Shown here piece after piece: positions 33,301 through 44,712 of a stretch of DNA of 64,000 nt. The position numbers were made by a program, and so were the translations under genes. This DNA is from Rhynchonema sp. JSB1_4 (lineage: Eukaryota; Nematoda; Chromadorea; Monhysterida; Xyalidae): NCBI GenBank assembly GCA_030248065.1, contig JASAMV010008655.1, positions 1-64,000 of the forward strand. The letters run 5' to 3'. A model generated the notes under the pieces. That model saw nothing but the letters and a program-made list of their open reading frames with translations. It was not told the origin of the DNA and searched no databases. How positions within the stretch are numbered: the first letter of the stretch is position 1; every line of letters starts with the position of its first letter.

Positions 33301-36300
33301 ATTTACGAGACCCACCGAACACAGCAATAATTGCCCATACGTCCATAGATTCTTTACCGGACCGTTTGTGTGCAGGAGGCAACGACGGGACGAGTTCGCT
33401 GGACAGTTGCGAGCGATACGTGCCACATTTGAACAAGTGGCTGTTGATTGCATCCATGTCACATCGCCGGTTGGTCATTTTTGTTTTTTTTTGGGTGCAA
33501 ATTTCAGAGATGCCATGGTGAAAAATGTTAACTAGATGACTTGACTGAAACGGTTTCAATTGGATAGGAGAGCTTGGGGGGGGGGGGCGAACGCGGCGCT
33601 TTCCTTTGCGGCCTCTCGAGAGTCATGCGCTAAACATGACATTATGGTCACGACACGACAGAAACTATGTTGAGTAACATAGTGTAACGAAACAGCGACA
33701 ATGGGCAACAGCAACAGTAAGTAACATTACGAGAAAAGAGAGACATACACATTCTACTTAGTAGAAATTGTCGGGCGGATAAGGGTGAGGACGGAAATGC
33801 ACCCAGGTGTGGTCAAATTCTCGAATAGCTACACGAATATTCGAAGATTTTTTGCGTCTCCCAAGATCGGGGAAAGCTACAGTGTTCGGTTTTAGAGCGG
33901 AGGTTTGTTTCTTTTTCTGACATCCGCTCTAAGACTGCACTCTGCGGCTTGTTCTGATCTTGCAAGGTATTTCTCCCAAGAAATGTTCAAAACCTTGGGT
34001 CGCTGTTAAAAAATTTCACAATGTCCATTCAAACGGCAACCAGTTGTTACGACAGCTCCAAATGCGAGCTGCACGAGAGTTGCGCTGCAGTAGCCCGACG
34101 CATGTCAGTATGTCTGACCAGATAGAGTACAATGTTGACCATCGGGTTCACATTTGAAAACACGGAAATGTATGGGTCGATGGTCAGATAGTCCACTTTG
34201 CGCATGTAGCGCGTGAGGAGCGACTTTGCAAAATTCGGCATCACGTAGAATACGGCGGTACAGGCAGCCGACAGACCGAGGGTGACCGTGAGACGACGGT
34301 GCAATGCACCCAGTTGCACGTCGACGGCGTTGTTCTGCGGATTCGACTCGATGTTCGCCGAGATCTGCAAACGTTCTGGCATCTAAGACGGATTGTGTTT
34401 ACGGTGGCACAATCGTTTGATTTCGACATCAGTCCTGGCTGTCAGACCGCCTCGGTCATGTTGTCGGTGCGTTTGCACTGACGAGGTTTTGAACGCCCGC
34501 TGCTTGGTTGGTTTATTGCTCTTAAAGCTGCTGGTTAACAACCCTTCGACCGCGCTTGATCTTGGGGGGGTAGTACATATAAACAAAGTTTGGACATCGC
34601 GTTACTCGACCCTAATCTGGTTAGCCGATTGGTTGCTTCCTGATGTTTCACGGCCACGTTGAAGTTTGCCCCTCGTGAAAAAAACCGAAAAAATTTGAAA
34701 CGCTGCTGTGACACGAATAGGCTGTTTCAAAGTTTGACACTAGAGTGACAGCAACCTCCAACAGTGTGCCGAAAACCGCAATACACAATAGCTGTTGAAA
34801 CGTCCGCATTGTTGAATAAAAAAATAAAAGGTTTCAGAAACCTGGCCATTTTTTGTGAGGATTTTCTACTCGTATAATTTTAAGCATCTGTGGTGAATGA
34901 AATAAGTTGCCAGTTACAAATAAAAATCCTCTAATTATCAAGTTTTTTTGTTTCTGCTCCCCAGTTTTCAAAACCCTACACAGCTCACACAATGCTTACC
35001 ACAACATGCGCAAGGCAGCCATTCCACAGCGCACACACACAACAAAGCTTGCCAGCTGAAACATTGCTGTGTTGTCGCTGTGCCGGCTGTGTGTTGTCGT
35101 TGTGTGTGCGCTGTGGATTGGCTGCCTTGCGCATGTTGTGGTAAACATTGTGTGAGCTGTGTAGGGTTTTGAAAACTGGGGAGCACAAACAAAAAACTTG
35201 ATGATTAGAGGATTTTTATTTGTAATTGACAACTTATTTCATTCACCACAGATGCTTAAAATTATACGAGTAGAAAATCCTAACAAAAAATGGCCAGGTT
35301 TTTGAAACCTTTTATTTTTTTATTCAACAATGCGGACGTTTCAACAGCTATTGTGCATTGCGGTTTTCGGCACACTGTTGGCGGTTGCTGTCACTCTAGT
35401 GTCAAACTTTGAAACAGCCTATTCGTGTCACAGCAGCGTTTCAAATTTTTTCGTTTTTTTTCACGAGGGGCAAACTTCAACGTGGTCGTGAAACATCAGG
35501 AAGCAACCAATCGGCTCACCAGATTAGGGTCGAGTAACACGATGTCCAAACTTTGTTTATATATACTACCCCCCAAGATCAAGCGCGGTCGAAGGGTTGT
35601 TAACCAGCAGTTTTAATGGCGCATAAAACCATGCGCGTAAATTAGTGATGGAGGCACAGCTACAAGACCGGGTGGGACAATTACGGAAAACCACCCGTTC
35701 GTCTTCTCCGTGAAATCTGGTGAAACGGGTAGCCAAACGAGGTCAATCCGACGCAAACGAACTGCGATGAAGTATCCTTTCATCGGTGCCGGCCCGCACC
35801 CGAAAGAATCTTCAAATCACCCGGGGCCTATCTTCAAAGTGCGGAGTTTCTAATGGCGAACCGGATCATCTCGCACCGACCTGTTGAATGTATCGTTTGA
35901 ACAATACCGGTATGGCCACATAGAGCACGACACTGGCCGCACTGAAGAGCACACGCGTGCTGTAGTAGATCTGACGGAACAGCACGTTGCCGATAGCTGC
36001 GTTCGAATTGCACAGAATCGGGTAGAGCTTGTTCGGATCGTCGCGTGGCTCGAAGTACGATGCTGTGACCAACGCAAGGAAGAACAACACACATAGTGTG
36101 AGGAATGCGCTCCATGCGCGGTACGCGTACGACTGGTCCAGCTTGAAGTAGGTGATCGGCGCGACTGTCGCCAGCAGACGATCGAAACTAAGGAATGGAA
36201 GATTGGGGTTATGAAGATTCTGCAGATATTTAGTAGCTCACCGATCGGCTGGCTAACCTGACCAGAAACAGCATGACGGCCGCCATCGGATTTCCCAACA

Positions 36301-39300
36301 GAAACAAGACGCAATGCACCGTTCCCATGCAGTACCACGAATTCACCATCTCTCGATGCCGACCAGTTACGATCAAAGGGATGCGGTAGAGCGAGGCGCT
36401 TAGGAATGCCGTGCCTGAAGATGAAAAAGTGTTGTTGCTGCGTGTGACTGGGTTGAGTTGGTCGCCGTATGATGTGTTCCGTGCTGTTCTCACACGCAGC
36501 CATTCGTTTCCTAAAACCAAAACGCACGATGATTTGAGCATGTTAACAGGCGCTCACCTGAAATCGCATCGGCCAGTGCCAGTGCGGCAATGATGATGTA
36601 GGCCTTCTGCTGTCGCATCTGATTGTAACGCATGATGGACGCGAAGATCAAAAAGTTGGCCACCGCAACATATAGGCCTGCATTGGATGATGTTTCAAAC
36701 ATGGACCAGAAAACGGATAAGAGCTTGTTTGCCTCCAGCGTGTACCTTGAACGAGATAAATTGCGTACGTCACTATTTTCCTTTGATCGTCGTCGGAGAC
36801 CGAGCCATCATTTTCCTCTAGTTTGGTCGCCGACCAGTTCCAACGGGTAACATTGTCGAAAGCCATGATTTGATAAATGATAATTTCAAGTATAAACAAC
36901 TACTTTATACTCCCACTGTGGAGCAGGGTGAGTCAGTTTGATTCAGACACGCAACACAATAGCGAGGAGCTTGCGACTCTTGCATGCAATGTTATGACAC
37001 GCGAGCGCAGATTGCGTGTACTCGGATGCTGTGGGAGAAACAATCGATGACAGAAAGGGACTTGCGTGGGTACGGTAAACAGCATCTGCTGTGCTTGCTA
37101 GGGTTGTCAAGGGCCGAATCCATATACTGCAGCCGTAGATAGTACTCATCAAGCGAAAGGTCGATGCCATATTTGCTCGGCAGCAACAAAAACGACTGCT
37201 AATGTCATTACGCTTTATTGGTTTTCCTTTTCTTGCTCGAACTGTGCTTGTATAATTAGATAATACGGAGAGGGCTGGGTGTCTGGCATTAGGAGCGCAT
37301 GCGTATAACACACTATTCCAAACAGGCAATCAGCCTGCAATTGTGCGTCACACACATGTCAATCGACAACTGTTGCGAGCGTTGCGATACGAATTGCTTG
37401 AGAATGTTGCTGACGATTATTGAATTACGTGCTAGCTGTTTGCAGAGCCGGTGCTGGCGTCACGGTGCTGGACAACAGTTTGTACGCGATCGGCGGGTTC
37501 GACGACAACGCACCGTTGAGTTCGTGCGAACGATACGACCCGGTGACCGACGAGTGGACAATGTTGCCGCCGATGTCCTGTCCCAGAGGTGGAGCTGTTC
37601 GGGCATAGGGCGTGTTGTAGTGTTGCAGATGGCTTGGTCATGAATACGCGTACAATACGAAAGTGTCAGCCAACGAGGCGGGTTGTATGTATGGGTCGAG
37701 ACGCTAATGCAGCCGTCTGGTCCAGGCATTTGGCCAGTGGTAAAATGGTGTCGTTGGGAAATCAAAAAGTCAAGATACCGGATACCCAAAATCCAGAATT
37801 ATCCAAAGTTTTTGGATACAGGATTCCCAAAATGAAAAATGTTGGATACCAGAGGGGTTGTCCCCAAAATAGAAATTCTGTGATAGCCACTGTGGGGTTG
37901 TCCAAAATATGTGATTTTTTTAGAAGAAAATTGAGCAAAAATCGCTGTGGGCGCATTAAAAATGGTCATTTTCGGTGTTGTTTGCGTGCACAAGCGATTT
38001 TGAGCATTTTGGTGGTAAAAATGGTCGATTTTTACGGTTCTCGGAAAAACTTTAGAGCCGGAAAAAGTGAAGACACCGGATGAATGCACCCTGGGTGAAA
38101 AAATGACGATGCCGAATACCAGGGCGTAACCCAACCCCAACGACGCAACTGCATTTGGCCGAATTCTCGATTACGCGTGCGTGCAATCATTGCACGCTAC
38201 GCTGGGACAAGAAACAGTTCTTACATTAGTCACTGGAATTATAAATTCCAATAAAAATGGTCTAAATTACGTTGCACACAGGTGGTGTGGGCGTGGCAGC
38301 ACTGGGGGGTCGGATATACGCCGTTGGTGGCCACGATGGACGCTCGTATTTGGACAGTGTCGAGGCGTTCGACCCTGTAGCCAATCAATGGGCGCCCTGT
38401 ACATCAATTAGCCAATGCCGTGCGGGCGCAGGTGCGCAAGGGGAGCTTATTTGGGCTTAATGCATGCTTGGTATGTTAGGGCGCGGCCAGGTAGATGCGG
38501 ACTGCGGACATTGAAAAAAAAACTATGTCCAATGTCCGCAGTCCGCATCTATTGATACCTGGCCGCACTTGCGGACTACGGTTTGCGGGCAATCGAAACA
38601 TTTTTTGATTGTGTTTTCTAGTGCGATATACAACTACAGGGTTGTGAATATATTGCAATGTGGAATCCTACCCTGTTGCCTGCCATTCAATTCCATGAAA
38701 CATTCTAGCGTGTGTGTGTCCTTATTCTGTGTTTGCTGTGTGTGCGTGGCAGAAGTCAGAAGTGTGTGTGTTGGCAATTGATTTTTGTGAGTTGGCAGAT
38801 ATTACATGGATGTTTCAGGCAACAGCAGAAGACAACACAGTATTATGCACGGTGTTGAAGTTTGCATATTTACAACCCTGTAGTTGTATGCTTGCTAGCA
38901 AACACAATCAAATAAATGTTTCGATTGTCCGCAGTCCGCAAGTGCGGCCAGGTAGATGCGGACTGCGGACATTGGACATAGAATGTTTTCAATGTCCGCA
39001 GTCCGCATCTACCTGGCCGCGCCCTTATGTGGGTTATGTCAGTTTGGCCTTTGCCAGTCAGGATGGAATACGTTTGACCCTTCTGTGAATATTCTCATTA
39101 TGAGTTTGTGGCTGCGTGCAAAATTCAGTACCATGTGTGCAGCACTGCAAAATGTTTCTCTGAGTCTGTAAATAGCCACATCGATGTCAAAACAACAATG
39201 TTCCCTGATGCTCAGCGTTGCATACTTCTAAGAAAACCGAACTCCATTCGTGTTTGGTTACGAAATGGGTGGATACTTGCTGAAAGCTGTACCTACAAGC

Positions 39301-39434
39301 TACGTGTTACGATGTTCTTCTTTTCAGGTGTGTCTTGGTGCGAATGTACAGTTGACCAACTGCGACGTCCGCCCACGTATAATTCGAGTCAGGCGCCGGC
39401 TAATTCTGGTGGTGGCGTCGCGTATTGTGTGTAG
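27374..39434 (+). CDS. KLHL8: KLHL8/KEL-8 ortholog, BTB-BACK-kelch CUL3 adaptor
   Basis: Fifteen exons: 27374-27523, 28157-28273, 28407-28517, 28913-29059, 29474-29563, 30689-30838, 30967-31138, 31676-31799, 32088-32184, 32428-32511, 32820-32931, 33376-33469, 37446-37588, 38282-38431, 39328-39434; 1848 nt, 615 residues (human KLHL8 is about 620). BTB covers about residues 35-140 ([30 protein letters not shown]), BACK about 145-250, then six kelch repeats from VVFCVGGRG at about 303. The end CRAGAGVSWCEC matches the KLHL8-specific tail CRAGAGVAVCSC in position. KLHL8 proteins bring substrates to CUL3 ubiquitin ligase; worm KEL-8 affects glutamate-receptor turnover. The exon 5 donor reads GAG|ATGAGTG, so +1 G appears changed to A. 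A GPCR gene lies antisense in the intron 33470-37445. The last three exons are duplicated at 45151-46579. Confidence 0.94.
27601..27955. mobile_element. AT-rich MITE T1 in KLHL8 intron 1
   Basis: Left GCAGGTGAAAAAACGG, right TTTTTCCGAGAAAACTGCAA, related to 5842-6197. Target duplication not clear. Confidence 0.55.
30001..30640. repeat. Low-complexity C/T tract and homopolymers
   Basis: About 30001-30450 is almost wholly C and T on the plus strand, with a C-run near 30154-30167, a long T-run near 30419-30442 and a C-run near 30608-30628. It lies in the KLHL8 intron 29564-30688. May be real polypyrimidine DNA or poor consensus. Confidence 0.8.
34047..36866 (-). CDS. Rhodopsin-type GPCR, SRSX-like, nested in KLHL8 intron
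   Basis: Five exons on the minus strand: 36866-36746, 36677-36558, 36414-36258, 36187-35881, 34364-34047; 1023 nt, 340 residues, all phases agreeing. Seven helices can be followed: TM1 [22 protein letters not shown]2 [17 protein letters not shown]3 around [20 protein letters not shown] followed by FDR in place of DRY, TM4 [21 protein letters not shown]5 [20 protein letters not shown]6 [19 protein letters not shown], and TM7 ending [11 protein letters not shown], a variant NPxxY. The N-terminus has N-glycosylation sites (NVT, NWS). The style is that of nematode orphan or chemoreceptor SRSX proteins, ligand unknown. Intron 4 holds the 1.1-kb foldback. The whole gene lies antisense inside one KLHL8 intron, so the two transcripts overlap. 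A broken copy is at 43942-44512. Confidence 0.85.
34522..35616. mobile_element. 1.1-kb foldback element with TTAA at both edges
   Basis: Nearly the whole element is one inverted repeat: arms of about 520 bases, centre near 35065, ends TTAAAGCTGCTGGTTAAC and GTTAACCAGCAGTTTTAA. TTAA on both edges suggests a piggyBac-type target. No protein frame. In intron 4 of the GPCR. Confidence 0.85.
38479..39024. mobile_element. MITE O with hairpin-forming ends
   Basis: Ends GGGCGCGGCCAGGTAGATGC and its complement; each terminal ~100 bases also folds on itself (GCGGACTGCGGACATTG twice in opposite sense). Absent at about 46170 in the direct duplicate, which reads GGTATGTTGTGTGGG. TA-like target. Confidence 0.85.
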
Positions 39435-39650
39435 CTCAACTGGTTGTTTGGCTGGATGCGGCCCCTTTTTCGCCCGGGTTCGACACCCGCCGATGGAATG
39501 GTGTTATTTTTATGGATTCTGTTATGTCGGCCGGCTGGTTTGAGTCTTTATGATCGGTCGGCCATTATGCTTTGGCATGACCGTATCGAAGAGAATTACA
39601 ATAGTTTAGGTTGTTTTGAATCTCATCTTTTTGGGGGAATCATTCAACAC
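39432..39650 (+). repeat. tRNA-like SINE head at the KLHL8 stop codon
   Basis: Pol III A-box-like TAGCTCAACTGG (39432-39443) and B-box-like GGTTCGACACC (39477-39487), 33 bases apart. The D and T arms do not fold cleanly, so a degenerate tRNA-derived SINE is likelier than a tRNA gene. Repeated at 46577-46632 only because of the local duplication. Confidence 0.4.
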
Positions 39651-39737
39651 TGTTGATTTTACAACGTTACTTTTTAACAACACACGGAACGAACTGTTTA
39701 CATTGTTGTCTGTCAACTCGGCAAGCTGTTCTTGTGC

Positions 39738-40114
39738 TATTGGTCGCACAATGACCATATGGGAATCCATCCCCCTATTTTTCCTGCATCGTCAAGGGGG
39801 ATTTCTGTCGATTTTTTCCAATTGAACCAGGTTTTGACAAGCAGTTATTTTCTCTTTCTTTTCCCGCTTTATTTATCGGGAGTGATCAACGTGTGTGTGT
39901 TGTATATCAATTTCACACATAAAGCATGTGAATTTTGGTTGCGTAGAATTCAGGGTGAAACTTCTGCACACGTTGTTTCTCATTCTTCTCGCTGATAAGA
40001 ATGCAAAGTGTTTGTCAAAACCGGGTTCAATTTGAAAAAAATGCCAAATAGCCGCCTTGTCCATGCAGGAAAATTAAGGGGATGGATTCTCATAGAGTCA
40101 TTGTGCGACCAATA
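39738..40114. mobile_element. TA-type MITE N2
   Basis: About 50-bp inverted ends TATTGGTCGCACAATGAC / GTCATTGTGCGACCAATA. The direct duplicate lacks it: at about 46885 CTATTG runs straight into AATCAAAATTTTCGCAG. Confidence 0.85.
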
Positions 40115-40289
40115 TCTGTGAAGGCATTAGTTTTTCAGTGTGTTATGAAATCAAAATTTTCGCAGTCCACGACGCTTTCTATCCTGTCGGTTTGTTTTCA
40201 AACTTCAGCGCACGAAACAAAAAAACCGTTGTCTACATATCTTATGCGTGTGTGTTGTGTCTAACGCACTTTACTTTTGTACATACTAT

Positions 40290-40790
40290 GGGTGGCATTT
40301 TCGAAATGGTGTAACGGTCAGTTGGGTGCGAACGTCGGTGGAAAGCTCGGTGTGAGAAAGTTCAGTGTAAGCTCGGCGTAAACTTGAAACATTGCACGCT
40401 GAGCAAGCAGCAGACGCGCGTTTCTAAATGAAAGGTCAACTTTGACAGTTTGCTATGCAAGCGTAAATCGTTTGTTTGCAATTTAGTTCGTTTAAGGTGG
40501 TTGTACAAACGTTTTGAAGGAATATTTGTACGCTACCTAACATTTCGCCGCAAGGCTGTTGAGAAATTGAACATTCTTTGACAGCGGTGCCGAAAATTTT
40601 GACGTCTAACTGATCGCAGCAGGAAATCAAAACGGCTCCATGAAAGGTGGCGAGATTCATACATATAGTTTAAAAACGCTTGTGCAACCAGCTTAAATGA
40701 ACAGATTCAAAAACCTTTACGCTTCACACAAACTCAAAGTTACCTTTCGTTTGGACGCGCGTTGCTGCTTGCTCGCTGATGTTTCAAGTT
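40290..40790. mobile_element. MITE M4
   Basis: Starts GGTGGCATTTTCGAAATGG and matches the left part and much of the interior of 47033-47620. The right end is lost near 40790. Confidence 0.7.
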
Positions 40791-40799
40791 AGTGGTTTC

Positions 40800-41010
40800 A
40801 TAATCGTTTGCGGTTTGCGATTTGCGATTTCCGGTTTCCGGTTTGCGGTTAATAAATGCGGTTGACAGAAATCGTTTGCGGTTTGCCAAATCGGTTTGCG
40901 GTTTCCGGTTTGCGCGCACTTTGCGGTTTGTATTTCTATGCGGTTTGCGGTTGTTATTTCCGGTTTGCGGTTCTTTTTCCGGTTTGCGGTTGTATTTGCG
41001 TTTGCTCAAC
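40800..41010. repeat. Short tandem GGTTTGCGGTTTCC-type array
   Basis: Irregular repeats of GGTTTGCG and TTTCCGG. Open frames here (NRKPQT-like on the minus strand) are a by-product of the repeat. Confidence 0.8.
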
Positions 41011-41070
41011 TGGTACTGGACTGTCGGGGGACACAAAGCCATTTTTATCAGCCTATTGAAAGAAAATCTA

Positions 41071-41690
41071 TCATACGTATATTCGCAACAGATCTTATTC
41101 ACAAAATATCTGAATCGTTTCCGCTGTCATCATATCCCACAACAAAGTATATCAATCAACAAAAATATACTTGTCTAAAGAGCCAAAATAATGCTAATTT
41201 CGCGCAAAATATAATGAAATATCAATGCAACAAAAACAATGATAGAATCAATGCAGCAAAAGGCGAGAAATATCAATGCAACAAAAGTGTACCATTAGAA
41301 GTGTAAATGCGGCAAAAACGCCATTTGATTCCTTTGTTGCATTGATATTTCAGGATTTTTGTCCGTAATTAGCACCCTTGTTGGCCTCTATTTACCACAC
41401 CCATGTGTATTTTTGTTGCATTGATATTTCAGGAGTTTTCCTGCATAAGTAGCATTATTGTTGGCCTCTGTTTTCCAAGCGAATGTGTAGTTTTGTTGCA
41501 TTGATATTTCATTATATTTTGCGCGAAATTAGCATTATTCTTGGCCTCTATTAGCCACAAGTATATTTTTGTTGCATTGATACTACTGTTGTGGTGCATA
41601 TGCATGCACAGCGGAAACGATTCAGATATTTCGGTGAATAAGATCTGGTTGCCGAATATACTATGATAGCATTTCTCAAAGGTGTTAAAA
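41071..41690. mobile_element. Inverted-repeat element with ~90-base tandem units
   Basis: Outer arms CGTTTCCGCTG / CAGCGGAAACG with GATCTTATTCAC / GTGAATAAGATC. Inside, about four units each contain TTTTGTTGCATTGATATTTC followed by TAGCAYYMTTGTTGGCCTC; the left arm has the same units reversed. Confidence 0.75.
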
Positions 41691-42289
41691 TTCCCCCGGC
41701 TCATACAGTGAGAAACAAATCACGCAAGGAAGAACGAACGAAAAACAACCGCTAGAACCCGCAATGCCCCAAACCGCAACATGCAGAACCGATTCTCGTT
41801 GCAACCGATTACGAACACCAAATGACGCAAACCGCAGTTATTGTAACAGCCTAAGCTACAAGCTGGCGCGTCCAGGTCAATTTTTCTCGCGTGCGTTTTG
41901 CATTTCTTAAGCTGTGTAATAAGAGACCAGGCTGATTCTCTGTTAGCCACCTCAAGATTCATTTCCAAGCATGGAGTTCCTTCATTTACAACCACCATAC
42001 ACAAATATTATGACTTCAGTGACCTTTTTAAGATCATTTAGGTAAAATCACCACCCAAACAGAGGTAAAAAAATGTTTAGACTTTTTTTGTTCGGCGTAA
42101 GTTAAAACACACAGGTGCGTCTATATTTCATACACAACCACAGTCGAAACTTGACCATCCTTATTTCCTGCATACAAGCGGTATTTGATTTTTTTCATAA
42201 CTAACACATTCTACAGAAAAACTCATAGACATTCACATGTTATGGTGAATTCACACACACACACCGTAATACGGAAAGGAAATAACTTT

Positions 42290-44510
42290 CAACCGTCAAT
42301 GAATAGATCCCCTAGAGGAAAGGAGTCATAGCATGGCAAAAACAGCTTGTAAAAACAATGTAACAGTTCTTCCTGTGTTTTAAAAAGTAACGTGTAAATC
42401 CAGTGTGAGATTCCCCCAAAATGTCAAACAACCTAAATAGTAATTCTCTTATACGGTCATGCCAAATAAGGGACAATAGATCAACCAGCCAACAGAATAA
42501 ATAACACCTCCCGGGGTTGACCGCGAAAGGGGGCCGTGCGGCCAATTCCCTATCGATTATCGGTACAAACATTCGCCACCAAAGATGATAGCGTCGCAGA
42601 CCCCGAACCAACAGAGAGTCGGTTTTCTTAGAAGTATCAACGCAGGGACATTGTTTTGACACGAGGCTATTACAATCAAGACATTGCTAAGTGATCAGAG
42701 CCAAAATAAAGAAATTCACAGAAGGGTCAAACGTTTCCATCCTGACTGGCAAAGGCCAAAACATAACCAAAGTTACAAATACTAACTCCCTCTCAACCAA
42801 ATCCAACAAAAAATATAATTAGAGGTAGTCCAAATCACTGAGACAAACAATTCGCATAGTTTTCGCCCCCCCCACCCCTAGCCAAAAGCTCCCTTGCTAT
42901 AACGCCCTACTAGGTAACGCTAATCAACGTCCACGGCCCCCCAGCCGCCCCACCTTGAGTATTAACCATTTTTATGGAATTTATAATCCAGTGACTAATT
43001 AAACTGTTTCTTTCCACGTAGGAGAACGTAAATGGCCAAATCTCGTGGGTGGGTTACGCCCTGTATTCGGCATCGTATTTTTTCACCAGGTGATTCCGTG
43101 TCTTCACTTTCGCTATTTAAACCGTAAAAATCGAATTTCCGCTCAAAATCGCTTGTGCACGCAAACAACACCGAAAAGACCATTTTTAATGCGCCCACAG
43201 CGATTTTTGCTCAATTTCTTCTAAAATTTTGGAAACCCCGTGCCAGATTTTTTGGGGACAACCCCTCTGTATCCACATTTTCTTGGAATCCTTATCAAAA
43301 TTATAATTCTTTCTACTTGACTTTTTGATTTCCCACGACCTACCACTCCAGCCTCCCGCATGCCTCCCACCGCCTGCTTAATTCAATAATCGTCAGCAAC
43401 ATTCTCAAGCAATTCGTATCGCAACGCTCGCAACAGTTGTCGATTGACATGCGTGTGACGCACAATTGCAGGCTGATTGCCTGTTTGGAATGGAGTGTGT
43501 TATACGCATGCGCTCCTAATGCCAGACACCCAGCCCTCTCCGTATTATCTAATTATACAAGCACAGTTCGATCAAGAAAAGGAAAACCAATAAAGCGTAA
43601 TGACATTAGCAGTCGTTTTTGTTGCTGCCGAGCAAATATGGCATCGACCTTTCGCTTGATGAGTACTATCTACGGCTGCAGTATATGGATTCGGCCCTTG
43701 ACAACCCTAGCAAGCACAGCAGATGCTGTTTACCGTACCCACGCAAGTCCCTTTCTGTCATCGATTGTTTCTCCCACAGCATCCGAGTACACGCAATCTG
43801 CGCTCGCGTGTCATAACATTGCATGCAAGAGTCGCAAGCTCCTCGCTATTGTGTTGCGTGTCTGAATCAAACTGACTCACCCTGCTCCACAGTGGGAGTA
43901 TAAAGTAGTTGTTTATACTTGAAATTATCATTTATCAAATCATGGCTTTCGACAATGTTACCCGTTGGAACTGGTCGGCGACCAAACTAGAGGAAAATGA
44001 TGGCTCGGTCTCCGACGACGATCAAAGGAAAATAGTGACGTACGCAATTTATCTCGTTCAAGGTACACGCTGGAGGCAAACAAGCTCTTATCCGTTTTCC
44101 GGTCCATGTTTAAACATCATCCAATGCAGGCCTATATGTTGCGGTGGCCAACTTTTTGATCTCGCGTCCATCAGCGTACAACAGATGCGACAGCAGAAGG
44201 CCTACATCATCATTGCCGCACTGCACTGGCCGATGCGATTTCAGGTGAGCGCCTGTTAACATGCTCAAATCATCGTGCGTTTTGGTTTTAGGAAACGAAT
44301 GGCTGCGTGTGAGAACAGCACGGAACACATCATACGGCGACCAACTCAACCCAGTCACACGCAGCAACAACACTTTTCATCTTCAGCACGGCATTCCAAG
44401 CGCCTCGCTCACCGCATCCCTGACGAACTGGTCGCATGAGAGATGGTAATCGGGTACTGCATGGGAACGGTGCATTGCGTCTTGTTTCTGTTGGGAAACC
44501 GAGGCGGCGT
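42290..44510 (-). repeat. Segmental duplication, inverted degraded copy 2
   Basis: Reverse of about 36290-39690 with large gaps: KLHL8 exons 13 and 14 are missing. Landmarks: 42722-42775 matches 39040-39080; 43400-43860 matches 36940-37430; 43942-44062 matches GPCR exon 1. Many one-base losses. Confidence 0.8.
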
Positions 44511-44512
44511 CA
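43942..44512 (+). pseudogene. Broken copy of the nested GPCR, exons 1-3
   Basis: Exon 1 is intact ([15 protein letters not shown] at 43942). Exon 2 (from about 44130) has lost single bases in at least four places, which shifts the frame after [11 protein letters not shown]. Exon 3 is broken and stops at about 44512. Exons 4 and 5 are absent. Confidence 0.85.
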
Positions 44513-44712
44513 TGCTGTTTTGCACAAAAAAAGTAAGCCAAACAACCACAAAACCCCCCCACAAGAAAAGGGGAGACGAAAGCCCCCACAAATGGGCGCG
44601 CAGGCTCACAAGCCAAAGCCCCTTAAAAAAAAAAAATCCCCCAACCCAAAAAAAAAAGCAAAAAAAAAAAAAAAAAAAACGACACAAACAAAACAAAAAA
44701 GCCCCACAAAAA
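44513..44712. repeat. Low-complexity A/C-rich junction
   Basis: About 200 bases rich in A-runs and C-runs (one A-run near 44662-44679) between the inverted and the direct copy. Matches nothing in copy 1. Confidence 0.7.

Larger units (their letters stand above)
36270..40690 (+). repeat. Segmental duplication, copy 1 (reference)
   Basis: Holds GPCR exons 1-3 and KLHL8 exons 13-15. Matched in reverse by 42290-44510 and directly by 44713-47430 (from 37011 on). Copy 1 carries elements O and N2 that copy 3 lacks. Confidence 0.85.

Noticed and set aside
34948..35232. Overlapping open frames on both strands near 35 kb with the same peptide
   Set aside because: They mirror each other because the region is the centre of a palindrome.
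39432..39500. Functional tRNA gene
   Set aside because: A- and B-box words are present but the D and T arms do not pair properly and no acceptor stem was found.
40740..41102. Minus-strand Asn-Arg-Lys-Pro repeat protein
   Set aside because: Comes from the GGTTTGCGG short tandem array.
40800..41600. CRISPR-like array
   Set aside because: Repeats are irregular, A/T-rich and inverted, in a eukaryotic context with no unique spacers of even length.
43437..43865. 142-residue frame repeated at 36943-37329 and 44409-45074
   Set aside because: Its recurrence is due to the segmental triplication; composition and intron position give no sign of coding.
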